Numbered from the stretch's first letter, positions 7,863-17,907 are shown. The stretch is 64,000 bases of DNA from Erysipelotrichaceae bacterium (GCA_022772735.1 JALEZD010000018.1:1-64000), one strand, 5' to 3'. Numbers and translations: made by a program. Notes: generated by a model not told the origin, from the sequence alone.

Positions 7863-8864
7863 ATGGCAAAAAAAAGAGTACTTAAAGCGAGTATTCGTAA
7901 ATTTTCTAAAAAAACATTACTAATCATAACGGTTGTAATAGTTAGTATACTTATCAATGCATATATTGCTGCAATGATTGTTTTGAAAGGTCCTTCTCCT
8001 ACATTTTCTAACTTAGTAGTAAGTACTATGATGGAAACTAGAAGAGGAAGAGGATTAATGAGATTATTTTTTACAAAAGAAGAAATTGAAAAAATAAGTG
8101 CACAAAATTCGATTTCTACTGTAACAGAAATAACTGATTATATTGAAGATGGTTTTGATATCCCTGAAGATAAGAAAGATAAAATTGATGTTATTGATAT
8201 AAAAGGTCCTACATATAGTGGGAAAATGATGATTGTTTATGACCCATCTAGAATTCAACTTGGTGTAAATACACTAATGGATTCAACATACACAAAAGGA
8301 TTTTTAGTTGAGGAATTTGTCAAAGCAGAAAATGCAGTTGCAGGAATTAATGCAGGTGGCTTTGATGATCCAGGTGGAAAAGGTGATGGTTCTATTCCAT
8401 ATGGAATAGTTATAAAAGATGGAGAACTTGTCGGTGGAAAGTTAAATGACTATAATAAAGTTATTGGTTTTAATAAGCACAATAGGCTTGTTGTTGGTGA
8501 AATGACAGGTGCTCAAGCACTCGAATATGGTATAACAGACGCTGTTACATTTGGTCCAATCTTTATAGTAAATTATGTTCCTGTTGAAATAACTGGTACA
8601 GGCGGAGGATTAAATCCTAGAACTGTTATAGGTCAAAGAGAAGATGGTGCTGTACTACTTTTGGTAATTGATGGCAGGCAAACAAACTCAATTGGAGCAA
8701 CATATGCAGATTGTGTAAGTATTATGTTAGAATATGGAGCTATGAATGCCGCAAACTTAGATGGTGGTTCAAGTTCTGTAATGGTTTATAATGGTGAAAT
8801 AATAAATAGTGTTGTTTCACTAAGTGGAGATAGAGCAGTTCCAACTGCATGGATAGTAAAATGA
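7863..8864 (+). CDS. Membrane-anchored phosphodiester glycosidase (NAGPA domain)
   Basis: This 333-residue protein has a basic N-terminus and one transmembrane segment (about 17-42), which places the rest outside the cell. From about residue 110 it matches the phosphodiester glycosidase family (NAGPA, PF09992). Visible motifs are AVAGINAGGF, FGPIFIVN, NPRTVIGQ, VIDGRQ and NLDGGSSSVMVY. Family members cleave sugar-1-phosphodiester bonds, such as GlcNAc-1-P links in teichoic acids or capsules. The substrate here is unknown; I infer a surface polymer because the neighbouring 54 kb makes such polymers. The gene overlaps the next one by ATGA, so the two products are probably made together. Confidence 0.88.
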   Translation: MAKKRVLKASIRKFSKKTLLIITVVIVSILINAYIAAMIVLKGPSPTFSNLVVSTMMETRRGRGLMRLFFTKEEIEKISAQNSISTVTEITDYIEDGFDIPEDKKDKIDVIDIKGPTYSGKMMIVYDPSRIQLGVNTLMDSTYTKGFLVEEFVKAENAVAGINAGGFDDPGGKGDGSIPYGIVIKDGELVGGKLNDYNKVIGFNKHNRLVVGEMTGAQALEYGITDAVTFGPIFIVNYVPVEITGTGGGLNPRTVIGQREDGAVLLLVIDGRQTNSIGATYADCVSIMLEYGAMNAANLDGGSSSVMVYNGEIINSVVSLSGDRAVPTAWIVK

Positions 8865-9919
8865 AAAGAAAATCAGTAAGAGATAGATCAAAAGTAGAAA
8901 GAAGTTTTTATTTTAAATTATTAATGGCATTTGTTATTACAAATTTAATAGGTGTACTTATTCTTGGTTATATTTCATATAGGTTAAGAAAATATGAGGA
9001 AGCTACCCCTACAGGTGCAATTCGTGCATATCTTGAACTTGTAAAAAATAAAGATTATGACAAAATTTATGATGAATCTAAACTTGTATTTGCACAATTT
9101 AATCCTAAAGAAGATTATACAAACTATTTAAAAAGTATATATGAAAATGTTGATTTAGACAGTGCAACATTTGCAAGACAAAGTTATTCAAATGATGAAT
9201 TTAGCTATTATAATATAAAAATTAATAATGAAACAATTTCTACAGTACAACTAAAAAAAGATGATAAACTTTATCATGTAAAAACTTTATCAAGTGTTTG
9301 GAATTTTAAGTTTGATGTTGCAGATAATATAGAGTTTTCCATTAATGAACAACTTGTTGATAATGGTTATATAAGTGAAACAGATGTTAAAACAAACGCT
9401 TATACAAATACCCAAGATCAAAGCAATGTTCCTAATATTACAAGATACCATTTGGATAATTTTGTAAATATACCTAAAGTTGTTACAAATAACAATGATT
9501 ATCTAGCAGTAAAAGATTTTATTGAAGACCAATTCTACATTGGAAAAATACCAATTAACGAAGAAAAAATAGAATTAGAAGAATTAATTCAAAAAACCGC
9601 AGAAACATATTCTAAATATATAACTGAAGATGAAACATTCTACAATCTTAAAAAACTTCTAAACAAAAACACCACTTTTTATGAAGGAATTTCTTCTTTC
9701 TATAACGGATGGTATTCGTCTCATGAAAGTGTTGATTTTTTAAACACTGAAATTTATGATGTTATTAAACTGTCAGATAATGCTTTTATTGGAACAATAA
9801 AATATGATTATCAAGTTATCGCAAAAGATAAAACTCAAAACTATCCTACTACATACCAATTATTTTTCTTAAAAGAAAACGATAAGTGGCTATGTACAAA
9901 TATTATTTCAAGTAAATAA
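8861..9919 (+). CDS. Membrane-anchored protein of unknown function, partner of the phosphodiester glycosidase
   Basis: I do not recognise a named family. The 352-residue protein has a basic cytoplasmic start (RKSVRDRSKVERS), one membrane segment (about 17-40) and a large outer region. Two parts of the outer region (about 45-110 and 240-352) have the alternating helix/strand look of NTF2-like (DUF4878-type) domains. The first begins GAIRAYLELVKNKDYDKIY and the last ends with a WLCTNI strand. Only weak evidence supports that fold. The ATG at 8861 overlaps the upstream stop as ATGA; an ATG 12 nt earlier in frame is possible. The gene ends at a terminator facing the GH43 gene. Confidence 0.75.
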   Translation: MKRKSVRDRSKVERSFYFKLLMAFVITNLIGVLILGYISYRLRKYEEATPTGAIRAYLELVKNKDYDKIYDESKLVFAQFNPKEDYTNYLKSIYENVDLDSATFARQSYSNDEFSYYNIKINNETISTVQLKKDDKLYHVKTLSSVWNFKFDVADNIEFSINEQLVDNGYISETDVKTNAYTNTQDQSNVPNITRYHLDNFVNIPKVVTNNNDYLAVKDFIEDQFYIGKIPINEEKIELEELIQKTAETYSKYITEDETFYNLKKLLNKNTTFYEGISSFYNGWYSSHESVDFLNTEIYDVIKLSDNAFIGTIKYDYQVIAKDKTQNYPTTYQLFFLKENDKWLCTNIISSK

Positions 9920-9950
9920 GGAATTCATTCAAAATTCCTTATTTTTATTT
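9916..9950 (+). terminator. Terminator between convergent transcripts
   Basis: ATAAGGAATT (9916-9925) pairs with AATTCCTTAT (9933-9942) in a 10-bp stem, followed by a T-rich run on the plus strand. Read leftwards the T-run is weak, so it serves mainly the rightward pair and possibly also the GH43 gene. Confidence 0.75.
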
Positions 9951-11882
9951 ATATTTTTCAATTATTTTTTCCAATTCATTTTTTGTAACACCTACAACAC
10001 TTCCATGTCTTACATCATTTTCTGGCAGTTTAATTTGATTTTCTTCAAACCAAAGTATATCGTGTTTTTCTTTTAAATTATTAAAATGTCCTGCATAAAA
10101 CTTACCATTAGGATAGTTATCCATATAAATAAAATAACCACCATTTTTATCTTTAAAAACAAAAGGTCCTTCCATATATTTTACAACATTTAAAAACTGT
10201 TCATCATATGCCTTATTAAACCCTTCAAGTGTTTCACCCTCTGCGTAAAATATAGTTTGTGCAGCTTTTCTTTCATCTTTATAAAACATATAATTACTGC
10301 CATTTACTCTTATTATTGTCCCATCAATAACACTATATCCCGGATTAAAATATATATATGGATAATCAAACTCACTGAAATCTGCAGTTGTTGATGCAAA
10401 TATTGGTCCACCTTTTTCGCCATTTTCATTAATAAATCCGTTATCACTGAAATACATGTAATATTTGTCAGTTTTTAAATCGTAGTAAAACTCTGGAGCC
10501 CACGCTCTTTCCCCAGTCATTTTTAAACCAGCATCATAATAAGCCACTTGTATTAAATTTTGTTGGTTAAAATCTAATAGTCCTGTATCTTTAAACACAT
10601 AAATATTAGGATTATCAAACCCTTCAGTCGCAACAATCATAAAATCACCATTTTTATCTCTAGATATAAATGGATCTCTTATTCTTCTACTTCCTAATTG
10701 ACTTGTTATTTTTGTGTTTAACTTTTCCCAATTAACTCCATCATAGCTATATGCCAAATATCCAGTTTCTTCTTCTAACTCGCCATTAAAGTATGACATT
10801 ATATAACCTTCAATTTTATCCATTAAAATAACATCAAAACTCTCTTTGAAAGAATGTTCACCATTAACTAACTTAACATGCAATTTAATGTTTTCTTTTT
10901 CATTTAAACCTACCTTTTTTATAGTGTTGTTTTCAATAACCGCATTACCTTCAATTTCCCAATAAACATCACTGCCATTTTCAAGTTCATCTATCAAGAT
11001 ATGTCCATCATGAATCACTTTATCAACATAATTATATATCTTTTTACTATCTCTAATTAGCCTTCTATTTTCATCATTTTTTCTAACATTTACTATAAAA
11101 TCTTTTGTTGCTGAAAAACCATTTATATTAAGTGTTGCATTTAAAATAACAGCGGTATCTTCATCAACTTCTTTCATTATTACTCCTCTATAATCAATAA
11201 CATCTTTATTACTGCTAGTCCATTCAACTAAATGACCTTCAATTTTATAATTATCAATCCAATAATCATGTATTAAATCATCACTTTCACTAATATTTAT
11301 TGTATCCAATAAAACTGATGGTAATTTTTTATTATATTCTTCTAAAATTGTTTTATCTTCTAAAACTTTATCTTTTAAAATCAAACCACTATAAAATCCA
11401 TTAGAATTTTCACCTATAATAAATTCATTTAGATTAATATTATTTTTGATTTTCCCTTTACTTACTAATACACCATTTAAATAAACACTTGCATTATTAC
11501 CATTAACATTTATTACAACATAATTAAAACGATTACTTTTTAATGTATCTTCCTTTTTAGCAACAACCCAATTCCCTTCATCATCAAAAAGGGTTAATCC
11601 ACTATATGAATTATTCTCAACATTATATCCTGATGATGTTAACTTTATATAATTATCACTATCCCCCATATTTAAAACTACTGTATTTGTTTTATTTGAA
11701 TTTGACTTATACCAAAAAGAAATACTATATTCATCTTTTAAAATAATTTCATTTTTAAAAGTTTCATTATTAAATTTATCTTTTTCCCATAAAGTATCAC
11801 TATCAACATTTTTACTCAAATTAACTTTATTGCTACAAGATGCCAATAAACAAAATACAAATAGTCCTAATATTTTTTTCAT
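9945..11882 (-). CDS. Secreted GH43-family glycoside hydrolase lipoprotein
   Basis: This 645-residue protein has a lipoprotein signal with lipobox LASC (Cys16). Residues about 27-180 look like a LamG/concanavalin-type lectin domain (ISFWYKSN, NGVLVSKG). About 190-350 holds degenerate Ig-like modules. From 355 on comes a GH43-type five-bladed propeller. The three usual acidic catalytic positions can be placed: Asp403 in RDPFI, Asp520 in VIDGT and Glu571 in MEGP. WAPEFYYD and RHGSVV are further family marks. GH43 enzymes cut arabinose- or xylose-type linkages, and some act on galactan or arabinan. The exact substrate is unknown. Its ribosome site AAGGAG lies within the last codons of the flippase, so it is expressed with surface-polymer export genes. 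Confidence 0.85.
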   Translation of the reverse strand: MKKILGLFVFCLLASCSNKVNLSKNVDSDTLWEKDKFNNETFKNEIILKDEYSISFWYKSNSNKTNTVVLNMGDSDNYIKLTSSGYNVENNSYSGLTLFDDEGNWVVAKKEDTLKSNRFNYVVINVNGNNASVYLNGVLVSKGKIKNNINLNEFIIGENSNGFYSGLILKDKVLEDKTILEEYNKKLPSVLLDTINISESDDLIHDYWIDNYKIEGHLVEWTSSNKDVIDYRGVIMKEVDEDTAVILNATLNINGFSATKDFIVNVRKNDENRRLIRDSKKIYNYVDKVIHDGHILIDELENGSDVYWEIEGNAVIENNTIKKVGLNEKENIKLHVKLVNGEHSFKESFDVILMDKIEGYIMSYFNGELEEETGYLAYSYDGVNWEKLNTKITSQLGSRRIRDPFISRDKNGDFMIVATEGFDNPNIYVFKDTGLLDFNQQNLIQVAYYDAGLKMTGERAWAPEFYYDLKTDKYYMYFSDNGFINENGEKGGPIFASTTADFSEFDYPYIYFNPGYSVIDGTIIRVNGSNYMFYKDERKAAQTIFYAEGETLEGFNKAYDEQFLNVVKYMEGPFVFKDKNGGYFIYMDNYPNGKFYAGHFNNLKEKHDILWFEENQIKLPENDVRHGSVVGVTKNELEKIIEKYK

Positions 11883-11884
11883 AT

Positions 11885-13417
11885 TTAAGCTAGCTCCTTA
11901 TTATAATGACGTTTGAATAATCCAATTATTCTTTTAATAAGATTTCTAAATGAACAATACATTATGATATATATAATAAAAATTATTAAACTTATAGAAG
12001 TACCTAAAATAACACAAGAAATCAAAAAATTTATTGTAGAAGCTTTAATGTATAAAATATAGTTATTCCATATTAATCTACTTAAAAACCCAATAATTAC
12101 TGCAATTAAAACTCTAGAAAATACCATTTTATAATACATTTGTACATTTAAATTAAACACTTTTTTATAAACTAATTTTGGATTGTATAAAAAATCAACA
12201 ACCCAATTAGTTATAAGAGTTGCGGCTAACACACCAGCAATACCCCAAAAATTAATTAATATTATTGATAAGACAACTTTAGATAATGCAAGAAAGTATG
12301 CATTATTTTTTGCATCTCTAAACAGTCCATTAGCATCCCTAGAAATAATAATTGGCTCTCTGATTGTTAAATAAAAAATATTAATTGCAAACATTAAAAC
12401 AATAACAAAAGGAATTCCATTTAATTCTTGTCTTTTGAGTATAATTGGTATAAATTGATCCATTACAGTAAAAATACAAATAGAAACTATTGTTCCAATA
12501 AAACTTGCAAAATTAAAAAATTCTGTAAAAACTTTATAGGAATCAGCTCTTGAGTCATTAAATAAATTACCAAAACTATTTAATGTTGAACTAATTACAC
12601 TATTTACTATTTTATAAACAAACTCATTCAAATAACTATATACCGCATACACTCCAGACATAGCATAACCTAAAAACATTGATATAACTATATTATCTGT
12701 ATTATTAGTCGCAAGTGTAGATAGTCTTTGAATAATTGTATATTTGGAATTATCTAAAAATGTTTTGTCATTAGAAATTTTCACATTCTTTAGCCAAGGA
12801 TAATTTTTTATAGCAATTTTTCTAGCAATGTAATTTGCAATTAATATATTTAACCCCTCAATAATAAGTGTGTAAAAAAATGACTGTTTCATTAAAATAA
12901 CAACTATCATAAATATCATTCTTAATATTGAAAAAGTCTGAATCCATATGTTTATTTTATATTCTTTTTGATCAGCAATTATTACAAGATTTGGTCCCAT
13001 TAAAAAATAAGAAACCCCATAAGGCAATGCAAGTATTAAAAAAACCATCATTGTCTGTATATAATCAAACGGTGACTTTGCAAAAAAAGGAAATAAAATT
13101 GATAAAACAACAGAGAATGAGATAACTAAAACACCTGTTATGTTAAATATTTTTTTTGCACCACTATAAATTTTCAAAACTTCTTCTCTATCATTATTTG
13201 CAAGTGGTTTAAAAAGTAATTGTCTAAATGCTAAAGAATACGCAATCTCACACACATTTAAAAAAGTAATAATTTGTGCAATTGTTACTTGAAACCCATT
13301 TACACTACTTCCATACAATCCTAAAAATAGGCTTAACTTTACAAACCCTAATATAGGCAAAATAACAGAAGTGATTAAATTTACTAAAAAGTTGTAAAAA
13401 GAATAACGTGTGCGCAT
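11885..13417 (-). CDS. Oligosaccharide flippase-type membrane protein (PST/MATE superfamily)
   Basis: This 510-residue protein has about 12-14 membrane helices and the look of the polysaccharide-exporter branch of the MOP superfamily, which flips lipid-linked sugars outward. It resembles the 61439-62974 protein in length, N-terminal style and the SKYTIIQRLSTLATNNTDN.. region (compare FYNFIYYSTDNFIIANKLG there). It follows three GT2 genes and precedes GH43 by 2 nt. It is the second flippase of this transcript, so it may serve a different lipid-linked product than the Wzx at 16383. Confidence 0.85.
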   Translation of the reverse strand: MRTRYSFYNFLVNLITSVILPILGFVKLSLFLGLYGSSVNGFQVTIAQIITFLNVCEIAYSLAFRQLLFKPLANNDREEVLKIYSGAKKIFNITGVLVISFSVVLSILFPFFAKSPFDYIQTMMVFLILALPYGVSYFLMGPNLVIIADQKEYKINIWIQTFSILRMIFMIVVILMKQSFFYTLIIEGLNILIANYIARKIAIKNYPWLKNVKISNDKTFLDNSKYTIIQRLSTLATNNTDNIVISMFLGYAMSGVYAVYSYLNEFVYKIVNSVISSTLNSFGNLFNDSRADSYKVFTEFFNFASFIGTIVSICIFTVMDQFIPIILKRQELNGIPFVIVLMFAINIFYLTIREPIIISRDANGLFRDAKNNAYFLALSKVVLSIILINFWGIAGVLAATLITNWVVDFLYNPKLVYKKVFNLNVQMYYKMVFSRVLIAVIIGFLSRLIWNNYILYIKASTINFLISCVILGTSISLIIFIIYIIMYCSFRNLIKRIIGLFKRHYNKELA

Positions 13418-13430
13418 TTAAATTCCTTTC

Positions 13431-14384
13431 CTATTTAATAAAAAGTTTAAATATTGGATATGTATATAAATTAAAATAATTTATAAATATTCTATTTTTT
13501 AAACTAAGATTTTTTATGTACTTATTATTTTTCCAATCAGGAAAATTTTCAGTCATAAACTTATTACTTTCTAAATACAATTCTTTAAAAATATTTGATC
13601 TAATAAACCTAAACATCCCATAAAATCTTAGATGTTCAATACTTAAATACTCTATTTCATCTCTATATAAATCAAACAAATTTTCTTTTTTAAAATTTTC
13701 AACAACACTATTTATAATATTAAATATTTCAAATAATCTTTTACTTTTTGTTGAGTTCATTATAGAACCTTCCCTTTGTCTATAATGAACATATACTTCA
13801 TTAATATAACCAATTTTTTTTGTCTTGGCGAAAATTAATGTTGTTACTGGTATATCCTCATACCAAGTATTTATTGGATAAGTATATCCATATTCTTTAA
13901 AATATTTTGACTTATAAAGTTTATTCCATGCAAACATAGGTGATAACAAAGCTCTTTTAGAAATATCTTTAACATTTAAATTTGATAATCCATTTAAAAT
14001 CCATTTTTTATTAGAATTTTCATAAAAATATTCAATATCACAAATAACTACATCATGACCTTCTTCCATTTTTTGTGCCATCATTTCATACATATTGTAT
14101 TCAATATAGTCATCACTATCTAAAAAGCCAATGTATTTACCTGTTGCATATTTTACACCAAAATTTCTAGCATCAGATAATCCACCATTTTCTTTATGTA
14201 CGAGCTTTACAATATTTGGATATCTTTTAACATAGCCCTCAACAATATTCACACTATTGTCGCTACTTCCATCATTAACAACAATAACTTCTATATCTTT
14301 GAGTGTTTGATTAACAAGTGAATTTAAGCACTCATTAATGTATTTTTCCACATTATACATGGGTACAATAACAGAAACTAACAT
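13431..14384 (-). CDS. GT2 glycosyltransferase (EpsJ-like)
   Basis: This 317-residue family-2 glycosyltransferase has the GT-A start VSVIVPMYNVEKYI, nucleotide-binding VVNDGSSDNS, GGLSDARN and the metal-binding DSDD motif in GFLDSDDYIE. It would transfer a sugar from a nucleotide donor to a growing lipid-linked oligosaccharide on the cytoplasmic face. The donor and linkage cannot be predicted. It belongs to a group of close paralogues here (30765, 35913, 62985). AGAGG precedes the start. The gap to the flippase is 13 nt. Confidence 0.9.
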   Translation of the reverse strand: MLVSVIVPMYNVEKYINECLNSLVNQTLKDIEVIVVNDGSSDNSVNIVEGYVKRYPNIVKLVHKENGGLSDARNFGVKYATGKYIGFLDSDDYIEYNMYEMMAQKMEEGHDVVICDIEYFYENSNKKWILNGLSNLNVKDISKRALLSPMFAWNKLYKSKYFKEYGYTYPINTWYEDIPVTTLIFAKTKKIGYINEVYVHYRQREGSIMNSTKSKRLFEIFNIINSVVENFKKENLFDLYRDEIEYLSIEHLRFYGMFRFIRSNIFKELYLESNKFMTENFPDWKNNKYIKNLSLKNRIFINYFNLYTYPIFKLFIK

Positions 14385-14386
14385 AT

Positions 14387-15415
14387 TTAACCTCTATATT
14401 TTTTTAAAAGTTTTTTCTTTATATGTCTAAAAGTTTTCTTTGAATATTTTTTGTCTAATAACATTCTATCTTTAAATCTTTCTATTATTTGTGATTTAGA
14501 ATGTTTTTTATAGTATTTTAAAATTTCATTACTGTATGGCAATAAATTTTCTATTAATGAATATATAAAATCAATAGCTTCACTAACTTCTAATAAATCT
14601 CCATCTACCCTTTTTACTTGTTCAATAATAAATTTATAACTTTCAAAAATTCTGTAATAAAACATAGGATTTGGTGTATATGATTTTGCTTGATTTAATA
14701 TTTCATTAAAGACAGAAATATGTGCATATATGGCCTTCACTCTAACATCAGTCATAGTATTACCTTTTCTATTTACCAAATAATACGCACAAGCCTTATC
14801 AGTATAAATTATTTTTTTTGCATTTAAATAACTCAGATAAAATAACATATTATCTGTATATCCAACTTTAGTTAAAAACTTTATGTCTTTAGCTACATCT
14901 TTTTTATACAACTTAGAATGTGGACTTGGATCAACAAATAGTATATCTTCATATTGAGTTGTATTACTATTATATACTGTGTTTGTTTTTAATGTAGTAA
15001 ATGCAGTATTATACGCAAAATCATAATCAACATCATTATTATCTTCATATATAAAATATTTGGCTCCAATTGTTATATCTGCATCTGAATATACAGCAAG
15101 ATTATATAAGTGACTTAAAGCATCCTTTTCTAAATAGTCATCTGGATCACAGATTATAAAATATTCTGTTTCACACATACTTATTGCCAATTGTAAAACT
15201 GAGCCATATCCACCATTTTCTTTGTATATTGCTTTAAACATATCTGGGTAATTTAAAGCATATTCTTCCATAATTTCCTTTGAATTATCTAAAGAACCAT
15301 CATTTACTGCATAGATGACAAAATCTTTAAAATCTTGATTTAAAAGTGAATCAAAACATTTTCTCAAATATTTTTCAACATTATAAATTGGAACAATTAT
15401 AGTTATTTTTTTCAT
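14387..15415 (-). CDS. GT2 glycosyltransferase
   Basis: This 342-residue GT2 enzyme begins ITIIVPIYNVEKYLRKC, with VNDGSLDNS and the acidic CDPDDYLEKDA motif in the DXD position. GGYGSVLQLA replaces the usual GGLSDARN, as in a distinct GT2 subgroup. The C-terminus is basic (KKTFRHIKKKLLKKYR), which may help membrane contact. It sits 2-3 nt from its neighbours, so the three GT2 genes are one translational block. Confidence 0.88.
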   Translation of the reverse strand: MKKITIIVPIYNVEKYLRKCFDSLLNQDFKDFVIYAVNDGSLDNSKEIMEEYALNYPDMFKAIYKENGGYGSVLQLAISMCETEYFIICDPDDYLEKDALSHLYNLAVYSDADITIGAKYFIYEDNNDVDYDFAYNTAFTTLKTNTVYNSNTTQYEDILFVDPSPHSKLYKKDVAKDIKFLTKVGYTDNMLFYLSYLNAKKIIYTDKACAYYLVNRKGNTMTDVRVKAIYAHISVFNEILNQAKSYTPNPMFYYRIFESYKFIIEQVKRVDGDLLEVSEAIDFIYSLIENLLPYSNEILKYYKKHSKSQIIERFKDRMLLDKKYSKKTFRHIKKKLLKKYRG

Positions 15416-15418
15416 ATA

Positions 15419-16396
15419 TTACCTCTTTATTAATTTTCTAAGTTTCAAATAAGTTTTAAGAAAAAACTTATTTGCATATATCCAATTATTTTTTTCTCTA
15501 AGGATATTGTATTTACATTTAGGGAATTCTGGCCACATATTATCTATTACATAAAAACAAACATCTATATATTTTTCTACCATATCCCATTCATTAACAT
15601 TCCTTGTTTTCTTTAAACATTCAAGGATATTGACACCACCTAAAAATTTTAATTCCTCATAATATTTTTCATAAATGCCTTTTTCTTTAAAATAATCTAC
15701 ATTTATTTTTACCATATCTAATACATGATATACATTATTATTAAATTGTTGTGTTATATTACCTGGTCTATCAGATAGATAATTATATAATGGTTCATTT
15801 ATAAATGATATTTTATCACAATTTACAAGTAATCTATATGTAGTCCCTAAATCTTCATAATAATATCCATAAGGATAGCTAATATTATTTTTCAAAAATA
15901 AATCCCTTAAATACATTTTATTCCAAGCAGCATTCAATATTCCTATCAATAGCTCTTTATTTTCTTTAATATTATAAGTTTTATTTTCATAAAAATTATT
16001 TTTAATTATTTGTGAAGTATTATTTTTTAAGTTATGCTGCATAACATCAAATATAACCATTTCACTTTGATCTGATTCTAATTTATTAACACATTTCTCC
16101 ATTGCAGTATCATATAAATAATCATCACTATCTAAAAAATAAATATACTTTCCTATAGCTTTTTCCATACCTGCATTTCTTGCAGAACTTAAACCACCAT
16201 TAACTTTATTAATTAAAGAAAACCTTTTATCTTTTTCTACAAATTTTTTACATATTTCTTCACTACCATCTAAACTACCATCATTGACTAATAAACATTC
16301 AAAATCTTTAAAAGTTTGATTACATACAGAATCTAGACACTTTTCAAGATAATTCTCAACATTATAAATTGATACTACTATACTAAGCATTACCAT
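15419..16396 (-). CDS. GT2 glycosyltransferase (EpsJ-like)
   Basis: This 325-residue GT2 enzyme shows LSIVVSIYNVENYLEKC, LVNDGSLDGS, GGLSSARNAGM and DSDDYLY. The function is sugar transfer during repeat-unit assembly; donor unknown. It overlaps the end of wzx by 14 nt, and two nearby ATGs (16396 and 16390) are both possible starts. AAGG lies 11 to 17 nt upstream, which does not decide between them. Confidence 0.88.
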   Translation of the reverse strand: MVMLSIVVSIYNVENYLEKCLDSVCNQTFKDFECLLVNDGSLDGSEEICKKFVEKDKRFSLINKVNGGLSSARNAGMEKAIGKYIYFLDSDDYLYDTAMEKCVNKLESDQSEMVIFDVMQHNLKNNTSQIIKNNFYENKTYNIKENKELLIGILNAAWNKMYLRDLFLKNNISYPYGYYYEDLGTTYRLLVNCDKISFINEPLYNYLSDRPGNITQQFNNNVYHVLDMVKINVDYFKEKGIYEKYYEELKFLGGVNILECLKKTRNVNEWDMVEKYIDVCFYVIDNMWPEFPKCKYNILREKNNWIYANKFFLKTYLKLRKLIKR

Positions 16397-17834
16397 TTTC
16401 TAAACTACCTTTCTTAAATCTTTGTAAAACTTCCATTAATAAACTTGCCTTAAATAAATACAGAATAATCAAATATGTTAATCCACCAAAGCCAATTTGG
16501 ATTAAATTAACAATAAAACTACTTCCTAATAAAACACCTGTAAAATATGTCACTAATCCCATGACTAAAGAAGAAAAAACAACCAAAAATAGCTCTTTTA
16601 TTTCTATAGACACTTTCAACTTATCTTTTACATAAATCCATTGGATTAAAGTAACCGCAAACTCTGCCGCAACAGAACCTATTATCGCACCATAAGCACC
16701 ATAACTAGGGATTAATGTATAATTTATACAAAAATTTATTATTGCTCCACTTATAACAGAAATTGTATATTTTTTAAAATCGCCTACTGGAACCATATAT
16801 TGTGTACCAAAAACATTACTTAGAGATATAAATAATATTATTGGAGCAGCACATTTAATAAGAAGCCCTGCTTGAGCATATTCTGGTGGCAAAAACCAAT
16901 TAATAAAATTCTGAATTACTCCAAAAATACCAAAAATCATTGGAATTGAAAGATACAATGCAATTTTAAATGTTTTATTTAGATAATTATTTATTGAATC
17001 CATATCTCCTTTAACAAAAACATTCGCAACTCTAGGTAACATAACACTTCCTAAAGAAGTAATAAAGAATAAAAACATTTTTACAAATTGTTGAGATTGT
17101 CTGTATAAATTAACATGATCAATGCTGTTATACAAATAACCTAACATTGTTATATCTAATAGTGAATATACGCTAATTGCAATCTGTGGTATAAAAAGTG
17201 TTAAATTAGGTTTAATATGCTTTAAAACTCCTTTTAAACTTATCTTTTCAAATGAGATATACTGCTTTAACTGTAACCACATAATAAACTGACCACAAAC
17301 TCCAAGTATCGTATTTAAATATACAAATTTTTCTAAATCATTTGGACCTTTAATAAGTATTAAAATTAAACAAACATTTACAATTTTAACTATCATATTT
17401 CTAATACTTGCTTTTTTAAAATCTTCAACACCATAAAAAAACCAAGTAATATCTAATGAAACACTTAAAAGAGTTATTCCTTGTATTAATAATATATTTA
17501 TATAATCAGTTTTAAATGCTACTAAGAAAATAACAAATGCAAAACTGGATAATAACATACTTAAAAACTGCATTGAGAATATTTCAAAAAAAGTTTTTGA
17601 CAATAATTTTTTATCATCTCTAACTCTAGCTATTTCTCTATTGCCATAAATATTCACACCCATTATTCCAAATAATACAAACCATTGTATTAAATTTCCT
17701 GTAAAGTCATTTATACTTAAAACCGTTAAGCCCATAACTCTTGTAAGATATGGGGTTGTTATAAACGGGGTAACAACAATCAAAAGTTGATAAATTACAC
17801 TATATATATAATTGCTTGTAAGCTTCTTATCCAT
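16383..17834 (-). CDS. Wzx-type oligosaccharide flippase (RfbX-like)
   Basis: This 483-residue protein has about 12-14 membrane helices. N-terminal features typical of RfbX/Wzx are YQLLIVVTPFITTPYLTRVMG, GVNIYGNREIARVRDDK and later GPNDLEKFVYLNTI. It moves undecaprenyl-linked repeat units across the membrane. It is the first gene of its transcript, with an extended -10 promoter upstream and AGGTGAT before the ATG. Three GT2 genes follow, which probably build the unit it exports. Confidence 0.92.
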   Translation of the reverse strand: MDKKLTSNYIYSVIYQLLIVVTPFITTPYLTRVMGLTVLSINDFTGNLIQWFVLFGIMGVNIYGNREIARVRDDKKLLSKTFFEIFSMQFLSMLLSSFAFVIFLVAFKTDYINILLIQGITLLSVSLDITWFFYGVEDFKKASIRNMIVKIVNVCLILILIKGPNDLEKFVYLNTILGVCGQFIMWLQLKQYISFEKISLKGVLKHIKPNLTLFIPQIAISVYSLLDITMLGYLYNSIDHVNLYRQSQQFVKMFLFFITSLGSVMLPRVANVFVKGDMDSINNYLNKTFKIALYLSIPMIFGIFGVIQNFINWFLPPEYAQAGLLIKCAAPIILFISLSNVFGTQYMVPVGDFKKYTISVISGAIINFCINYTLIPSYGAYGAIIGSVAAEFAVTLIQWIYVKDKLKVSIEIKELFLVVFSSLVMGLVTYFTGVLLGSSFIVNLIQIGFGGLTYLIILYLFKASLLMEVLQRFKKGSLENGNA

Positions 17835-17852
17835 TTTTTAATCACCTATGTA

Positions 17853-17861
17853 ATTATATCA
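17853..17861 (-). promoter_or_regulatory. Extended -10 promoter of the wzx operon
   Basis: On the minus strand TGATATAAT gives a consensus -10 with a TG extension, about 20 nt before the Wzx start. It lies directly after the glf terminator, so the wzx unit is separately controlled. Confidence 0.6.
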
Positions 17862-17883
17862 TGTATAAATGTGTAGTGATACA

Positions 17884-17907
17884 TCAAAAAAAGACCTAAA
17901 GGCCTTT
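17884..17907 (-). terminator. Terminator of the dTDP-sugar/glf operon
   Basis: AAAGACC (17890-17896) and GGCCTTT (17901-17907) pair with one G-T. A T-run follows on the minus strand. The glf stop codon lies at the edge of the stem. Confidence 0.8.
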
